A stretch of 64,000 nt of DNA from DASPKT01 sp035626475. Its GTDB lineage: Bacteria; Pseudomonadota; Alphaproteobacteria; Azospirillales; Azospirillaceae. The stretch is from positions 13,760-77,759 of the forward strand of contig DASPNP010000027.1 of assembly GCA_035626475.1 (NCBI GenBank), written 5' to 3'. Below, in pieces: positions 1 through 8,172 of the stretch (its first letter is position 1; the number at the start of each line of letters is the position of its first letter). The notes under the pieces were generated by a model. It searched no databases, was not told where the DNA came from, and saw nothing but the letters and a program-made list of their open reading frames with translations. The translations under genes and the position numbers were made by a program.

Positions 1-1218
1 GTCGAGCGGCCGTTGGACATGTCCAGCCGGCGGACCGACGGCATCCCGCTGCCCACCCTGGCGGAGCTGGGCGATCCCGTGGCGTCGGCGCTGTGGAGCG
101 AGGTCGCGCCCGGCGCGCCGGTCATCGATGCCGAGGCGGTGCGCCGCGAACCGCGCCTGAAGGGCAGCGACGTGCGCGAGGCCGACGCCGCCGGCGCCCG
201 CTACACCTACCTGATCCATAATCTGCCGGACTACGGCACCCGGCCCTGGCGGCTGGTGATGGCCTTCCACCATGCCGAGGTCACCCGCGAGATGCAGCGG
301 GTGGAGCGCATCCTGGTCCTGGGGCCGCTGATCCTGCTGGCGGCGGTGCTGCTGTCGTTGGCGCTGGGCCGGGCCATCAGCCGGCAGGTGCGGCGCCTGG
401 CACGCGCGGCGGTGGCGCTGCGGGAGCTGGACTTCCGCGCCGTGCCCGAGCTGCCCGACAGCCGCTTCCGCGAGGTGTCCGACGCGGCCGCCGCCTTCAA
501 CACCATGGTCGCCGGCCTGCGCTGGTTCGAGACCTACGTGCCCAAGCCCCTGGTGCTGCGCCTGGTCCGCCGCGGCTCCGCCCTGATGGAGTCGGAGGAG
601 CGGGAGGTGACGGTGATGTTCGCCGACATCAAGGGCTTCAGCACCATGGCGGAGGCGATGAGCCCGGCCGGCACGGCGGCGCTGCTGAACCGGCACTTCA
701 CCCTGATCGCCGCCTGCATCGAGGCGGAGGGCGGCACGGTGGACAAGTTCATCGGCGACGCCGTCATGGCCTTCTGGGGCGCGCCGGACCACCAGCCCGA
801 CCACGCCGCCCGCGCGCTGCGGGCCGCCCGCGCCATCGCGGCCCGGGTGGAGGAGGCCGCCGCCCGCGCCGACCTCCGCTGCGAACCGCCGGTGCGGGTG
901 CGCGTCGGGCTTCATTCCGGCCCGGTGGTGGTCGGCAACATCGGGGCGGAGAACCGCCTGAACTACACCATCGTCGGCGACACGGTGAACGCCGCCGCCC
1001 GGCTGGAGGCGCTGGGCGACGACATGATGAAGGACGCGCCCTGCGTGATCCTGGCCAGCTCGGACACGGTGGCCGCAGCCCCGGAGGCGGCCGGCCCAGT
1101 CGTGGCGATGGGGCCCTTCTCGTTGCGGGGCCGGACCGGTGCCGTCGGGGTCTGCCGCCTCCTTCCCGCTGGCGCGGCCGTGCCGGGCGGCATAGGCGTT
1201 CCGATATCGGCGGGGTAA
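1..1218 (+). CDS. Adenylate cyclase, class III, membrane-bound (5' partial)
   Basis: Converts ATP to cAMP at the inner membrane. The reading frame is open from the first base, so the true start and probably a periplasmic sensor part lie outside the window. Visible parts in order: the end of an extracytoplasmic region, a membrane segment near residues 104-126 from the window edge, a HAMP linker, and a cyclase catalytic domain from about residue 200. Metal-binding aspartates sit in FADIKGFS and in the DKFIGDA motif. The Lys of DKFIGD together with Thr in YTIVGDTVN (where class IIIa has Asp) fits class IIIb adenylate rather than guanylate cyclases. Followed at once by a histidine kinase on the same strand. 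Family call is firm; nucleotide preference is inference. Confidence 0.9.
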   Translation, partial: VERPLDMSSRRTDGIPLPTLAELGDPVASALWSEVAPGAPVIDAEAVRREPRLKGSDVREADAAGARYTYLIHNLPDYGTRPWRLVMAFHHAEVTREMQRVERILVLGPLILLAAVLLSLALGRAISRQVRRLARAAVALRELDFRAVPELPDSRFREVSDAAAAFNTMVAGLRWFETYVPKPLVLRLVRRGSALMESEEREVTVMFADIKGFSTMAEAMSPAGTAALLNRHFTLIAACIEAEGGTVDKFIGDAVMAFWGAPDHQPDHAARALRAARAIAARVEEAAARADLRCEPPVRVRVGLHSGPVVVGNIGAENRLNYTIVGDTVNAAARLEALGDDMMKDAPCVILASSDTVAAAPEAAGPVVAMGPFSLRGRTGAVGVCRLLPAGAAVPGGIGVPISAG

Positions 1219-1311
1219 GTCCTAAGGCGGGTTGCGGTGCTGCCGAACGCGTCCGACAGTGGTTGCGTGAAGCGGCCTGGACTGCAACGGGACGGGGGCC
1301 CGGCATCCCGC

Positions 1312-2385
1312 ATGATGATCATGGATGAGCGTCCGCTTCCCGAAGGAAAACAAGGCGTTGGGCCGTCGCCGACGGCCCGGATGCTGGATCTGGCGCTGGA
1401 CGCCGCCGACATGGGCGAGCTGGTGGTCGATCTGCCGACTGGCCGGGTGCGGCACTCCGAACGGGCGGCCCGCATCCTGGGGCTGGCGCCCGGCCAGGGC
1501 TGCACCGCGCGCGAGCTTCTGGCCCGCCTCCATCCCGGCGACCGGCCCCTGCTGTCGCGCTCGCTCCGGCAGATGCGCTGGCGTGGGGCGCCGGCGACGC
1601 AGGAGCTGCGGGTGCGCCGGCCGGACGGGGAGCAGCGGGTGGTCCATCTCCGCTCCGAGTTCATCGCCGGACCTGACGGGCGGCTGGGCCGGCTGGCCGG
1701 CGTGGTGCGGGACGTGACCGACCGGCACCTGGCGGAGGAGCGGCTGCTCGCCTCGGAGAACCGGCTGCTGGACCTCGCCAATGAGAGCGACCTGGCGCTG
1801 CGCGAGGTCAACCACCGGGTCAAGAACTCGCTGCAGCTGGTGGCGAGCCTGCTGGCGCTGCAGGCCTGCGGCGCGGGCGATGCCGAGACCCGCCACGTGC
1901 TGGACGACGCCTGCCGCCGCGTCGTCACCGTCGCCCGGCTGCATGAGCGGCTGTACCGGCGCGAGGGCGCCGGGCGGGTGCCCTTCGACGATTATCTGGC
2001 GGATCTCTGCCGCGACCTCACCACCGCCCTTGGGCTGGACGGGCGGCAGCGGCGGATCGAGGTGCAGGCCGCGTCCGCGACGCTGAGCATCGACCAGGCG
2101 GTGCCGCTGGCCCTCATCGTGAACGAGCTGGTCACCAACGCCGTCAAGCATGCGCTGAAGCCCGGGGTGCGCGGCGCCGTGCGCGTCTCCTTCGCCCGCG
2201 TCGGCGCCAGCTACGCCCTCGGTGTCGAGGATGACGGGCCGGGCCTGCCCGCCGGCTTCGACGTGGACCTGGCGCAGAGCATGGGGCTGAAGACCGTGCG
2301 GGTCATGACGCGCCAGCTGGGCGGCCGGCTGGAGCTGCGCCCCGGCCCCGGCGCCCGCAGCACGATCGTCATAAACGCGGAGTAG
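1312..2385 (+). CDS. PAS - HisKA_2 (HWE-like) sensor histidine kinase
   Basis: Soluble kinase with no membrane segment. A PAS fold covers roughly residues 22-135, then a HisKA_2 phosphoacceptor region with the H-box EVNHRVKNSLQ (His about 168), then a HATPase domain with the N box in NELVTNAVKHAL and a G box at DDGPGLPAG. This subfamily typically acts in general-stress or light/oxygen signalling and often feeds response regulators encoded elsewhere. The frame is open back to a GTG at 1237, but the cluster of ATG codons at 1312, 1315 and 1321 begins just before the conserved part, so 1312 is taken as the start. It lies 93 bp after the cyclase and may be co-transcribed. No cognate regulator is adjacent. 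Confidence 0.88.
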   Translation: MMIMDERPLPEGKQGVGPSPTARMLDLALDAADMGELVVDLPTGRVRHSERAARILGLAPGQGCTARELLARLHPGDRPLLSRSLRQMRWRGAPATQELRVRRPDGEQRVVHLRSEFIAGPDGRLGRLAGVVRDVTDRHLAEERLLASENRLLDLANESDLALREVNHRVKNSLQLVASLLALQACGAGDAETRHVLDDACRRVVTVARLHERLYRREGAGRVPFDDYLADLCRDLTTALGLDGRQRRIEVQAASATLSIDQAVPLALIVNELVTNAVKHALKPGVRGAVRVSFARVGASYALGVEDDGPGLPAGFDVDLAQSMGLKTVRVMTRQLGGRLELRPGPGARSTIVINAE

Positions 2386-2417
2386 AAGGCGGGGAGGCCC
2401 CATGCCATATACCTCCC

Positions 2418-4085
2418 ATGCGTAAGCTCCCGCTCGCCCTCCTGACGGCCCTGTCGCTCACCGCCGCGCCGGCCCTGGCCCAGGGCGGTCCGCCGGGCGG
2501 CAAGACCACGCTCGCCATCGGCCTCACCAACATGAGCGCCACGCTGCATCCGGGCTTCGATCCGACGCAGGCGCAGGGCTTCGTGCTGGCCATGGCGCGG
2601 CGCGGCATCACCGGCTGGACGCCGGAGCTGCAGCTGGTCTGCCGCCTGTGCGAGACACTGCCCACCGTGCAGAACGGCATGGTCAAGCCGGTGACGCTGC
2701 CCGGCGGCGCCAAGGGCTGGGCCGTCACCTACCGGCTGCGCGAGGGGCTGGCCTGGGGCGACGGCACGCCGGTCACGTCGCGCGACGTGGTGTTCGGCTG
2801 GGAGGTCGGCAAGCATCCCCTGTCCGGCTACGCCCAGGGCAGCCTCTACACCGAGGAGATCGAGAAGGTCGAGGCGGTGGACGCCCGCACCTTCACCGTC
2901 ACCCGCCGCCGCGCCTCCTGCGACCAGGCCGACCTCTCGCGCTTCGTCATCCTGCCCGAGCATGTCGAGCGGCCGATCTTCGAGAAGGCGCCGGCCGAAT
3001 ACCGCACGCGCTCGACCTACGTGACCAACCCCGCCAATCCCGGCCTCTGGTTCGGGCCGTTCAAGGTGGCCTCGGTGCAGCCGGGCGCCAGCATCGTGCT
3101 GGACCGCAACCCCGGCTGGCGGGGCACCGCCCCCCAGTTCGAGCGCATCGCCGTCCGCATCTTCGACAACCGCCAGGCGCTGGAGGCCAACCTTCTCTCC
3201 GGCGCCATCGACTATGTGGCGGGGGAGCAGGGCTTCAGCGTCCAGCAGGCCAAGACCCTCGGCGAACGCCACGCCGACCGGTTCCAGGTGGCCTGGACCC
3301 AGGGGGTGGGCTTCAACGCCCTGTTCGTGAACCTGGAGGACCCGATCCTGGGGGATGCGCGGGTGCGCCGCGCGCTGTACCAGGCGATCGACCGGCCTTC
3401 CATCGTCAAGCGCGTGCTCTATGGCCGCGCGGTGGTGCGCCACAATTGGGTGAGCCCGCTGGAGCCCGCGTTCGACCCGGCCGCCGGCGAGGTCGCCTAC
3501 GATCCCGACGCCGCCGCCAAGGCGCTGGAGGCGGCGGGCTGGAAACCCGGGCCCGACGGCATCAGGCGCAACGCCCGGGGCGAGCGGCTGGTCGTGTCGC
3601 TGGACTGGCCGGCGGTGGGCGACGATCTGGTGCAGCAGGTCATGATCGACGGCTGGCGCAGGATCGGCGTGGAAACCCGCGCCAACGCCACCGCGCCCCG
3701 CACCTATTTCTCCGACGTGGTGCCGAAGCGCGCCTTCCGCGGCATGGCCTATCTCGCCTGGTTCCCGGAGCCGCGCGAGGTGCCGGTGACCTCGCTGGGC
3801 AGCCGCGCCGTGCCGACCCGCGACAACAACTTCGCCGGCCGCAACTTCTCCGGCTACCGCAGCCAGGAGATGGATAGCTGGCTGGACAAGGCCGCGACCC
3901 AGTGCGCCCCGGCGGAAGCCAAGGCCGCCTGGTCCGGCCTGCAGCGCCGCTTCGCCGCCGACCTGCCGGTCCTGCCCCTCTGGTCCCGCCAGGTGCCCTA
4001 CGTCGTCCCCGTCTGGCTCGACGGCCTCCGCCCCAACGCCGTCACCGCCACCAGCAACTGGGTGGAGGAGTGGCGGCGGAAGTAG
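2418..4085 (+). CDS. ABC transporter substrate-binding protein, family 5 (peptide-type)
   Basis: Periplasmic binding protein of the SBP_bac_5 family, which delivers oligopeptides, opines or related solutes to an ABC importer. A clear Sec signal peptide (MRKLPLALLTALSLTAAPALA) precedes a 555-residue protein, the usual length. Family features include the YRLREGLAWGDGTPVTSRDVVFGWE region and the AIDRPSIVKRVLYGRA helix that follows the DARVRRALY strand. No permease or ATPase gene is next to it: downstream is a repeat element and then polA on the other strand. It is therefore either an orphan receptor or pairs with transporter genes elsewhere. Substrate is not predictable from the sequence. Confidence 0.9.
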   Translation: MRKLPLALLTALSLTAAPALAQGGPPGGKTTLAIGLTNMSATLHPGFDPTQAQGFVLAMARRGITGWTPELQLVCRLCETLPTVQNGMVKPVTLPGGAKGWAVTYRLREGLAWGDGTPVTSRDVVFGWEVGKHPLSGYAQGSLYTEEIEKVEAVDARTFTVTRRRASCDQADLSRFVILPEHVERPIFEKAPAEYRTRSTYVTNPANPGLWFGPFKVASVQPGASIVLDRNPGWRGTAPQFERIAVRIFDNRQALEANLLSGAIDYVAGEQGFSVQQAKTLGERHADRFQVAWTQGVGFNALFVNLEDPILGDARVRRALYQAIDRPSIVKRVLYGRAVVRHNWVSPLEPAFDPAAGEVAYDPDAAAKALEAAGWKPGPDGIRRNARGERLVVSLDWPAVGDDLVQQVMIDGWRRIGVETRANATAPRTYFSDVVPKRAFRGMAYLAWFPEPREVPVTSLGSRAVPTRDNNFAGRNFSGYRSQEMDSWLDKAATQCAPAEAKAAWSGLQRRFAADLPVLPLWSRQVPYVVPVWLDGLRPNAVTATSNWVEEWRRK

Positions 4086-4095
4086 AGGGGTGAAG

Positions 4096-4290
4096 CATCC
4101 CTCGCCCCTTGCGGGAGAGGGATGGGCCCCGCGCGAAGCGTGGGAGGGTGAGGGGTCGGACGCCGCAGGCGGACGTTCTCGACGGGCGGCCTTAGGATAC
4201 CAGTTGAGAACGCCAGCCTTCGGCTGTCGACCCCTCATCCCCCCGTTGCTGCGCAACGGGTCCCTCCTTCTCCCGCAAGGGGAGAAGGAT
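4096..4290. repeat. Palindromic intergenic repeat, family A, copy 1
   Basis: About 195 bp filling the gap between the convergent binding-protein gene and polA. Its ends are inverted copies of a CCCCTTGCGGGAGA-type arm. The right half (about 85 bp, including the perfect palindrome CCGTTGCTGCGCAACGG) is nearly identical, in reverse orientation, to the left half of the element at 61673-61862. Non-coding, MITE- or REP-like. It may also help terminate transcription from both sides. Confidence 0.85.
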
Positions 4291-4296
4291 AAATCC

Positions 4297-7209
4297 TCAA
4301 TGCGCCTCGGCCCAGCTCCGCCCGGTTCCCGCCTCGGCGACCAGCGGCACGCCCAGGGTCACGGCGCCCTCCATGACCCCGCGGACCACGGCGGCCGTCT
4401 CCTCGGCCTGGCCCTCGGGCACCTCGAACAGCAGCTCGTCATGGACCTGCAGCAGCATGCGGGCCTGGAGCTTTTTGGCCTTCAGCGCGTCGGGGATGCG
4501 GATCATGGCGCGCTTGATGATGTCGGCGGCGGTGCCCTGGATGGGGGCGTTGATGGCTTGGCGCTCGGCGAAGCTGCGGCGGTTCGGGTTCTTCTCCTGG
4601 ACGCCCTGGATCCAGCATTTCCGGCCCAGCAGCGTGACGACGTAGCCGTTCTCGCGGGCGAAGGCCTTGGTCGTCTCCATATAGGCCAGCAGCTCGGGGA
4701 AGCGCTCGAAATACTGCTTGATGAAGGCGCCCGCCTCACCGGCGCCGATGCCCAGCTGCCGGCCCAGGCCGAAGCCGCTGATGCCGTAGATGATGCCGAA
4801 ATTGATGGCCTTCGCCTTGCGCCTGATATCGCTGGTCATCTGGTCCAGCGGCACGCCGAAGACTTGGCTGGCGGTCATGGCATGAATGTCGATGCCCTCG
4901 CGGAAGGCGGTCTTCAGCGCCGGCACGCCGGCCATCTCCGCCACCAGCCGCAGTTCGATCTGGCTGTAGTCGACCGACAGCAGGACGTTGCCCTCGCCCG
5001 CCACGAAGGCGCGGCGGATCTTGCGGCCCTCCTCGGTGCGGATCGGGATGTTCTGCAGGTTCGGGTCGGTGGAGGAGAGGCGGCCGGTCGAGGTGGCGGC
5101 CATGGCGAAGCTGGTGTGGACGCGCCCGGTGCGCTCGACGATCTGCTCCTGCAGCGCGTCGGTATAGGTCGATTTCAGCTTGGAGAGCTGGCGCCAGTCC
5201 ATCACCCGCTGCACGATCTCGTGGCCCTGCTCCGCCAGCGGCTCCAGCACGGAGCTGTCGGTGGAATAGGCGCCGGTCTTGCCCTTCTTGCCGCCGGGCA
5301 GGCCCAGCCGGTCGAACAGCACCTCGCCCAGCTGCTTGGGGCTGCCGACGTTGAACGGCTCCTTGGCGAGCTCGTGGATCTCCGCCTCCAGCCCGGCCAG
5401 GCGCTGGGTGAAGTCGCGGCTGAGTTCGGCCAGGACGGCGCGGTCGACCAGCACGCCCTCCGTCTCCATCTGCGCCACCACCGGCACCAGCGGCCGCTCC
5501 ATGGTCTCGTAGACGGTCACGAGGTGGGCGCGCAGCAGGTCGTGGCGCAGCACGCGGAACAGGCGCAGCGTGATGTCCGCGTCCTCCGCAGCATAGGCCA
5601 CCGCCTTGTCCAGCGGCACCCGGTCGAAGGTGATGCGCGACTTGCCCGTGCCGGTCACCTGGTCGTAGGTGATGCAGGCATGGCCGAGATGGCGCATTGC
5701 CAGCTCGTCCATGCCGTGCCCGTGCGCGCCGGTACCCAGCACGTAGGAGAGCAGCATCGTGTCGTCGAAGGGCGCGACGCGGACATGGTGCTGGGCCAGG
5801 ACCTGCAAGTCGAACTTGATGTTGTGCCCGACCTTGAGGGTGCCCTTGTCCTCCAGCAGCGGCTTGAGGATGTCGATCGCCTCGCGCAGCGGGATCTGCC
5901 TCGGTGCCTGGGGTGCCGTGCCGAAGTCGAAGCCGCCGGCCTGCGCCTGCGGGGCGGACGGGTCGACATGGGCCAGCGGGATGTAGCAGGCGCGGCCCGG
6001 CGCCACCGCCATCGAGACGCCCACCAGCTTGGCGTCGGACGGGGTGAGGCCCACCGTCTCCGTGTCCACCGCCACGGTGCCGGCGGCGAAGGCTTCCGCC
6101 ACCCAGCGCTTCAGCGCTTCCGCGTCCTGGACCAGCTCGTACTCGACGGTCGCGGGGGCGGCCACCAGCTCGCCGTCGCGCTCGGTGGCGGGCAATGCGG
6201 CGCCGTAGCTGCGGCTGTTGAAGGCGGAGCGCACGCTGTCGGTGCGGTCCCCGGCGGGCGCCGAGCCCCCAGGAACACCAGAGGGCGGCACCGGCAGGGA
6301 CGGCAGGGCCGAGCCGTCGGCCAGGACGCCGTCCTTCGCCAGCTCGCTCTCCACCTTGTGGATGACCGAGCGGAAGCCCTGCACCCGCAGCCAGTCGATC
6401 AGCTTGCGGTGGTCCGGCTCGCGGACGCGCAGCTCGTCCAACGGCTTCGGCACCGGCACATGCGGGTCGAGCGTGACCAGCTTCTTGGAGATGCGGGCGA
6501 GTTCCGCGTTTTCCACCAGCGCCTCGCGGCGCTTGGGCTGCTTGATCTCCGGCGCCCGCTCCAGCAGCGCCTCCAGGCTGCCATACTCGGTGATCAGCTG
6601 GGCGGCGGTCTTGACGCCGATGCCGGGGACGCCGGGGACATTGTCGACGCTGTCGCCGGCCAGCGCCTGCACGTCGATGACCTTCTCCGGCGGCACGCCG
6701 AACTTCTCGAACACCTCGTCCGGGCCGATCATCTTGCCCTTCATCGGATCCATCAGCCGCACGCCATCGGTGATCAGCTGCATCAGGTCCTTGTCGGAGG
6801 ACACGATGGTGCAGGGCCGCCCCTGCTCGCGGGCCAGCCGCGCGTAGGTGGCGATCAGGTCGTCGGCCTCGTAGCCCTCCAGCTGCAGGCAGGGCAGGCA
6901 GAAGGCGTCCACCGCCTCGCGGATCAGCGCGAACTGCGGCTTGAGGTCCTCGGGCGGTTCGGGGCGGTGGGCCTTGTAGTCCGGGTAGATGTCGGTGCGG
7001 AAGGTCTGGCGCTTACTGTCGAAGACCACCGCCACCGCGTCCGCCTTCTGCTCCGCCAGCAGCTTCATCAGCATGTTGGTGAAGCCCAGCACGGCGTTGA
7101 CCGGGGTGCCGTCGGGACGGTTCAGCGGCGGCAGCGCGTGGTAGGCGCGGAAGATGAAGCCGGAGCCGTCAACGAGGTAGAGGGCGTCGGTCGGCGGGTT
7201 GTCGGCCAT
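4297..7209 (-). CDS. polA: DNA polymerase I
   Basis: Replicative gap-filling and repair polymerase, 970 residues, the normal full length. The N-terminal 5'-3' exonuclease carries LVDGSGFIFRAYHALP, EGYEADDLIATYA and GDSVDNVPGVPGIG. The central 3'-5' proofreading domain keeps the DxE motif in AVDTETVGL near residue 385, so proofreading is probably active, unlike in some bacterial homologs. The polymerase domain has motif A in SVDYSQIELR, the O-helix region RRKAKAINFGIIYG and motif C in QVHDELLFEVPE. A Pro/Ser-rich linker separates the two nuclease parts. The start is an ATG. It stands alone between a repeat element and an SDR gene. Confidence 0.98.
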   Translation of the reverse strand: MADNPPTDALYLVDGSGFIFRAYHALPPLNRPDGTPVNAVLGFTNMLMKLLAEQKADAVAVVFDSKRQTFRTDIYPDYKAHRPEPPEDLKPQFALIREAVDAFCLPCLQLEGYEADDLIATYARLAREQGRPCTIVSSDKDLMQLITDGVRLMDPMKGKMIGPDEVFEKFGVPPEKVIDVQALAGDSVDNVPGVPGIGVKTAAQLITEYGSLEALLERAPEIKQPKRREALVENAELARISKKLVTLDPHVPVPKPLDELRVREPDHRKLIDWLRVQGFRSVIHKVESELAKDGVLADGSALPSLPVPPSGVPGGSAPAGDRTDSVRSAFNSRSYGAALPATERDGELVAAPATVEYELVQDAEALKRWVAEAFAAGTVAVDTETVGLTPSDAKLVGVSMAVAPGRACYIPLAHVDPSAPQAQAGGFDFGTAPQAPRQIPLREAIDILKPLLEDKGTLKVGHNIKFDLQVLAQHHVRVAPFDDTMLLSYVLGTGAHGHGMDELAMRHLGHACITYDQVTGTGKSRITFDRVPLDKAVAYAAEDADITLRLFRVLRHDLLRAHLVTVYETMERPLVPVVAQMETEGVLVDRAVLAELSRDFTQRLAGLEAEIHELAKEPFNVGSPKQLGEVLFDRLGLPGGKKGKTGAYSTDSSVLEPLAEQGHEIVQRVMDWRQLSKLKSTYTDALQEQIVERTGRVHTSFAMAATSTGRLSSTDPNLQNIPIRTEEGRKIRRAFVAGEGNVLLSVDYSQIELRLVAEMAGVPALKTAFREGIDIHAMTASQVFGVPLDQMTSDIRRKAKAINFGIIYGISGFGLGRQLGIGAGEAGAFIKQYFERFPELLAYMETTKAFARENGYVVTLLGRKCWIQGVQEKNPNRRSFAERQAINAPIQGTAADIIKRAMIRIPDALKAKKLQARMLLQVHDELLFEVPEGQAEETAAVVRGVMEGAVTLGVPLVAEAGTGRSWAEAH

Positions 7210-7277
7210 GGTCGGTCTTACCGGTCAGCGGGGCGGGGCGGTCAAGATGGACGAAGCGGCGAGATCAGCCAAGGCTC

Positions 7278-8027
7278 TTAGGCAAGCCCGACGTCCCGGT
7301 CGCGGGCCAGGAAGTGCAGGCCGCAGTCCAGCGCGATCTCTTGGCCGGTGGCGGAGCGGTTGCCCAGCAGGAAGACGACCGCCCGGGCCACGTCCTCGGC
7401 ATCGGCCGGGCGGCCCAGGGGCGTGCGTGCGGCCAGCCTTTGGAACTCCGCCTCGTCCTGGCCGGGGGCGGGCAGCATGTAGCCGGGCGCCACGGCGTTC
7501 ACCCGCACGCGCGGCGCCAGCGCCCGGGCCAGCAGGCGCGTCGCCCCCTGCAGCGCGTATTTCGAGACGCTGTAGGAGAAATAGTCCGGGTCGGGGTTGG
7601 CGAGCTTGAAGTCCAGCAAATTCACCACCGACCCCTCCGCCCCTTCCGGCAGCTGCGCCGCCAGGTCGGATGCCAGACGGGCGGGGGCGAAGGCGTTCAC
7701 GGCGGCATGGCCGGCGAAGCCGTCGAGCGTCAGCCCGGCCGCATCGTCCCACTGGAAGCGCGAGGCGGAGTTGACCAGGCCGGTGACGGGCCCGCCGATG
7801 GCGGCGGCGGCCTCGCCCACCAGCGCCCGCACCTCCGCTTCCGAGCCGAGGTCGGCGCGGACCGTGGCGCAGCGGCGGCCCAGCGCCCGGACCTCGCGGC
7901 AGGTCGCCTCCGAGTCCTCGACCGAATCATGGTGGTGCAGCACGACGTCCCAGCCGTCGCGCGCGGCGGCGAGCGCCACCAGCCGCCCCAGCCGCTTGGC
8001 GCCCCCCGTGACCAGTACCGTCCGCAT
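7278..8027 (-). CDS. SDR oxidoreductase, pteridine-reductase-like (FolM/PTR1 type)
   Basis: NAD(P)H-dependent short-chain reductase of 249 residues. The nucleotide loop reads TGGAKRLGR, the TGxxxRxG form typical of FolM/PTR1 and NADPH-preferring. The catalytic Ser of ordinary SDRs is replaced by Asp in VVNLLDFKLA, and the Tyr-Lys pair (SYSVSK) follows exactly 13 positions after that Asp, which matches the Asp-Tyr-Lys triad of pteridine reductase. A role reducing dihydrobiopterin or dihydromonapterin is inferred; the phenylalanine hydroxylase at 34769 would need such a cofactor. The start ATG has GAGGG upstream. It lies between the end of the TonB-receptor gene and polA, all on the minus strand. 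Confidence 0.8.
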   Translation of the reverse strand: MRTVLVTGGAKRLGRLVALAAARDGWDVVLHHHDSVEDSEATCREVRALGRRCATVRADLGSEAEVRALVGEAAAAIGGPVTGLVNSASRFQWDDAAGLTLDGFAGHAAVNAFAPARLASDLAAQLPEGAEGSVVNLLDFKLANPDPDYFSYSVSKYALQGATRLLARALAPRVRVNAVAPGYMLPAPGQDEAEFQRLAARTPLGRPADAEDVARAVVFLLGNRSATGQEIALDCGLHFLARDRDVGLA

Positions 8028-8073
8028 CGCCGTCCCTCGGTTGAACCGGCGAGCAATCTGGCCCCCCGGGCGG

Positions 8074-8114
8074 CAAAAGAAAAGGCCGCCCGCGCCTTGC
8101 CGGCGGGGCGGCCT
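8074..8114 (-). terminator. Rho-independent terminator of the TonB-receptor gene
   Basis: The 8-bp inverted repeat AGGCCGCC / GGCGGCCT (8083-8090 and 8107-8114) is followed on the minus strand by CTTTTCTTTT. It lies 59 bp after the receptor stop codon and before the next minus-strand gene. Confidence 0.8.
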
Positions 8115-8172
8115 CTCCGAGGCTCGGCGGCGACCGGTGGGAGCCGGCCGCCGCCTGAAGGGACTTGTCGAC

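Noticed and set aside
4090..7281. Plus-strand open frame of 1063 codons
   Set aside because: Starts inside the palindromic repeat and runs antisense through polA.
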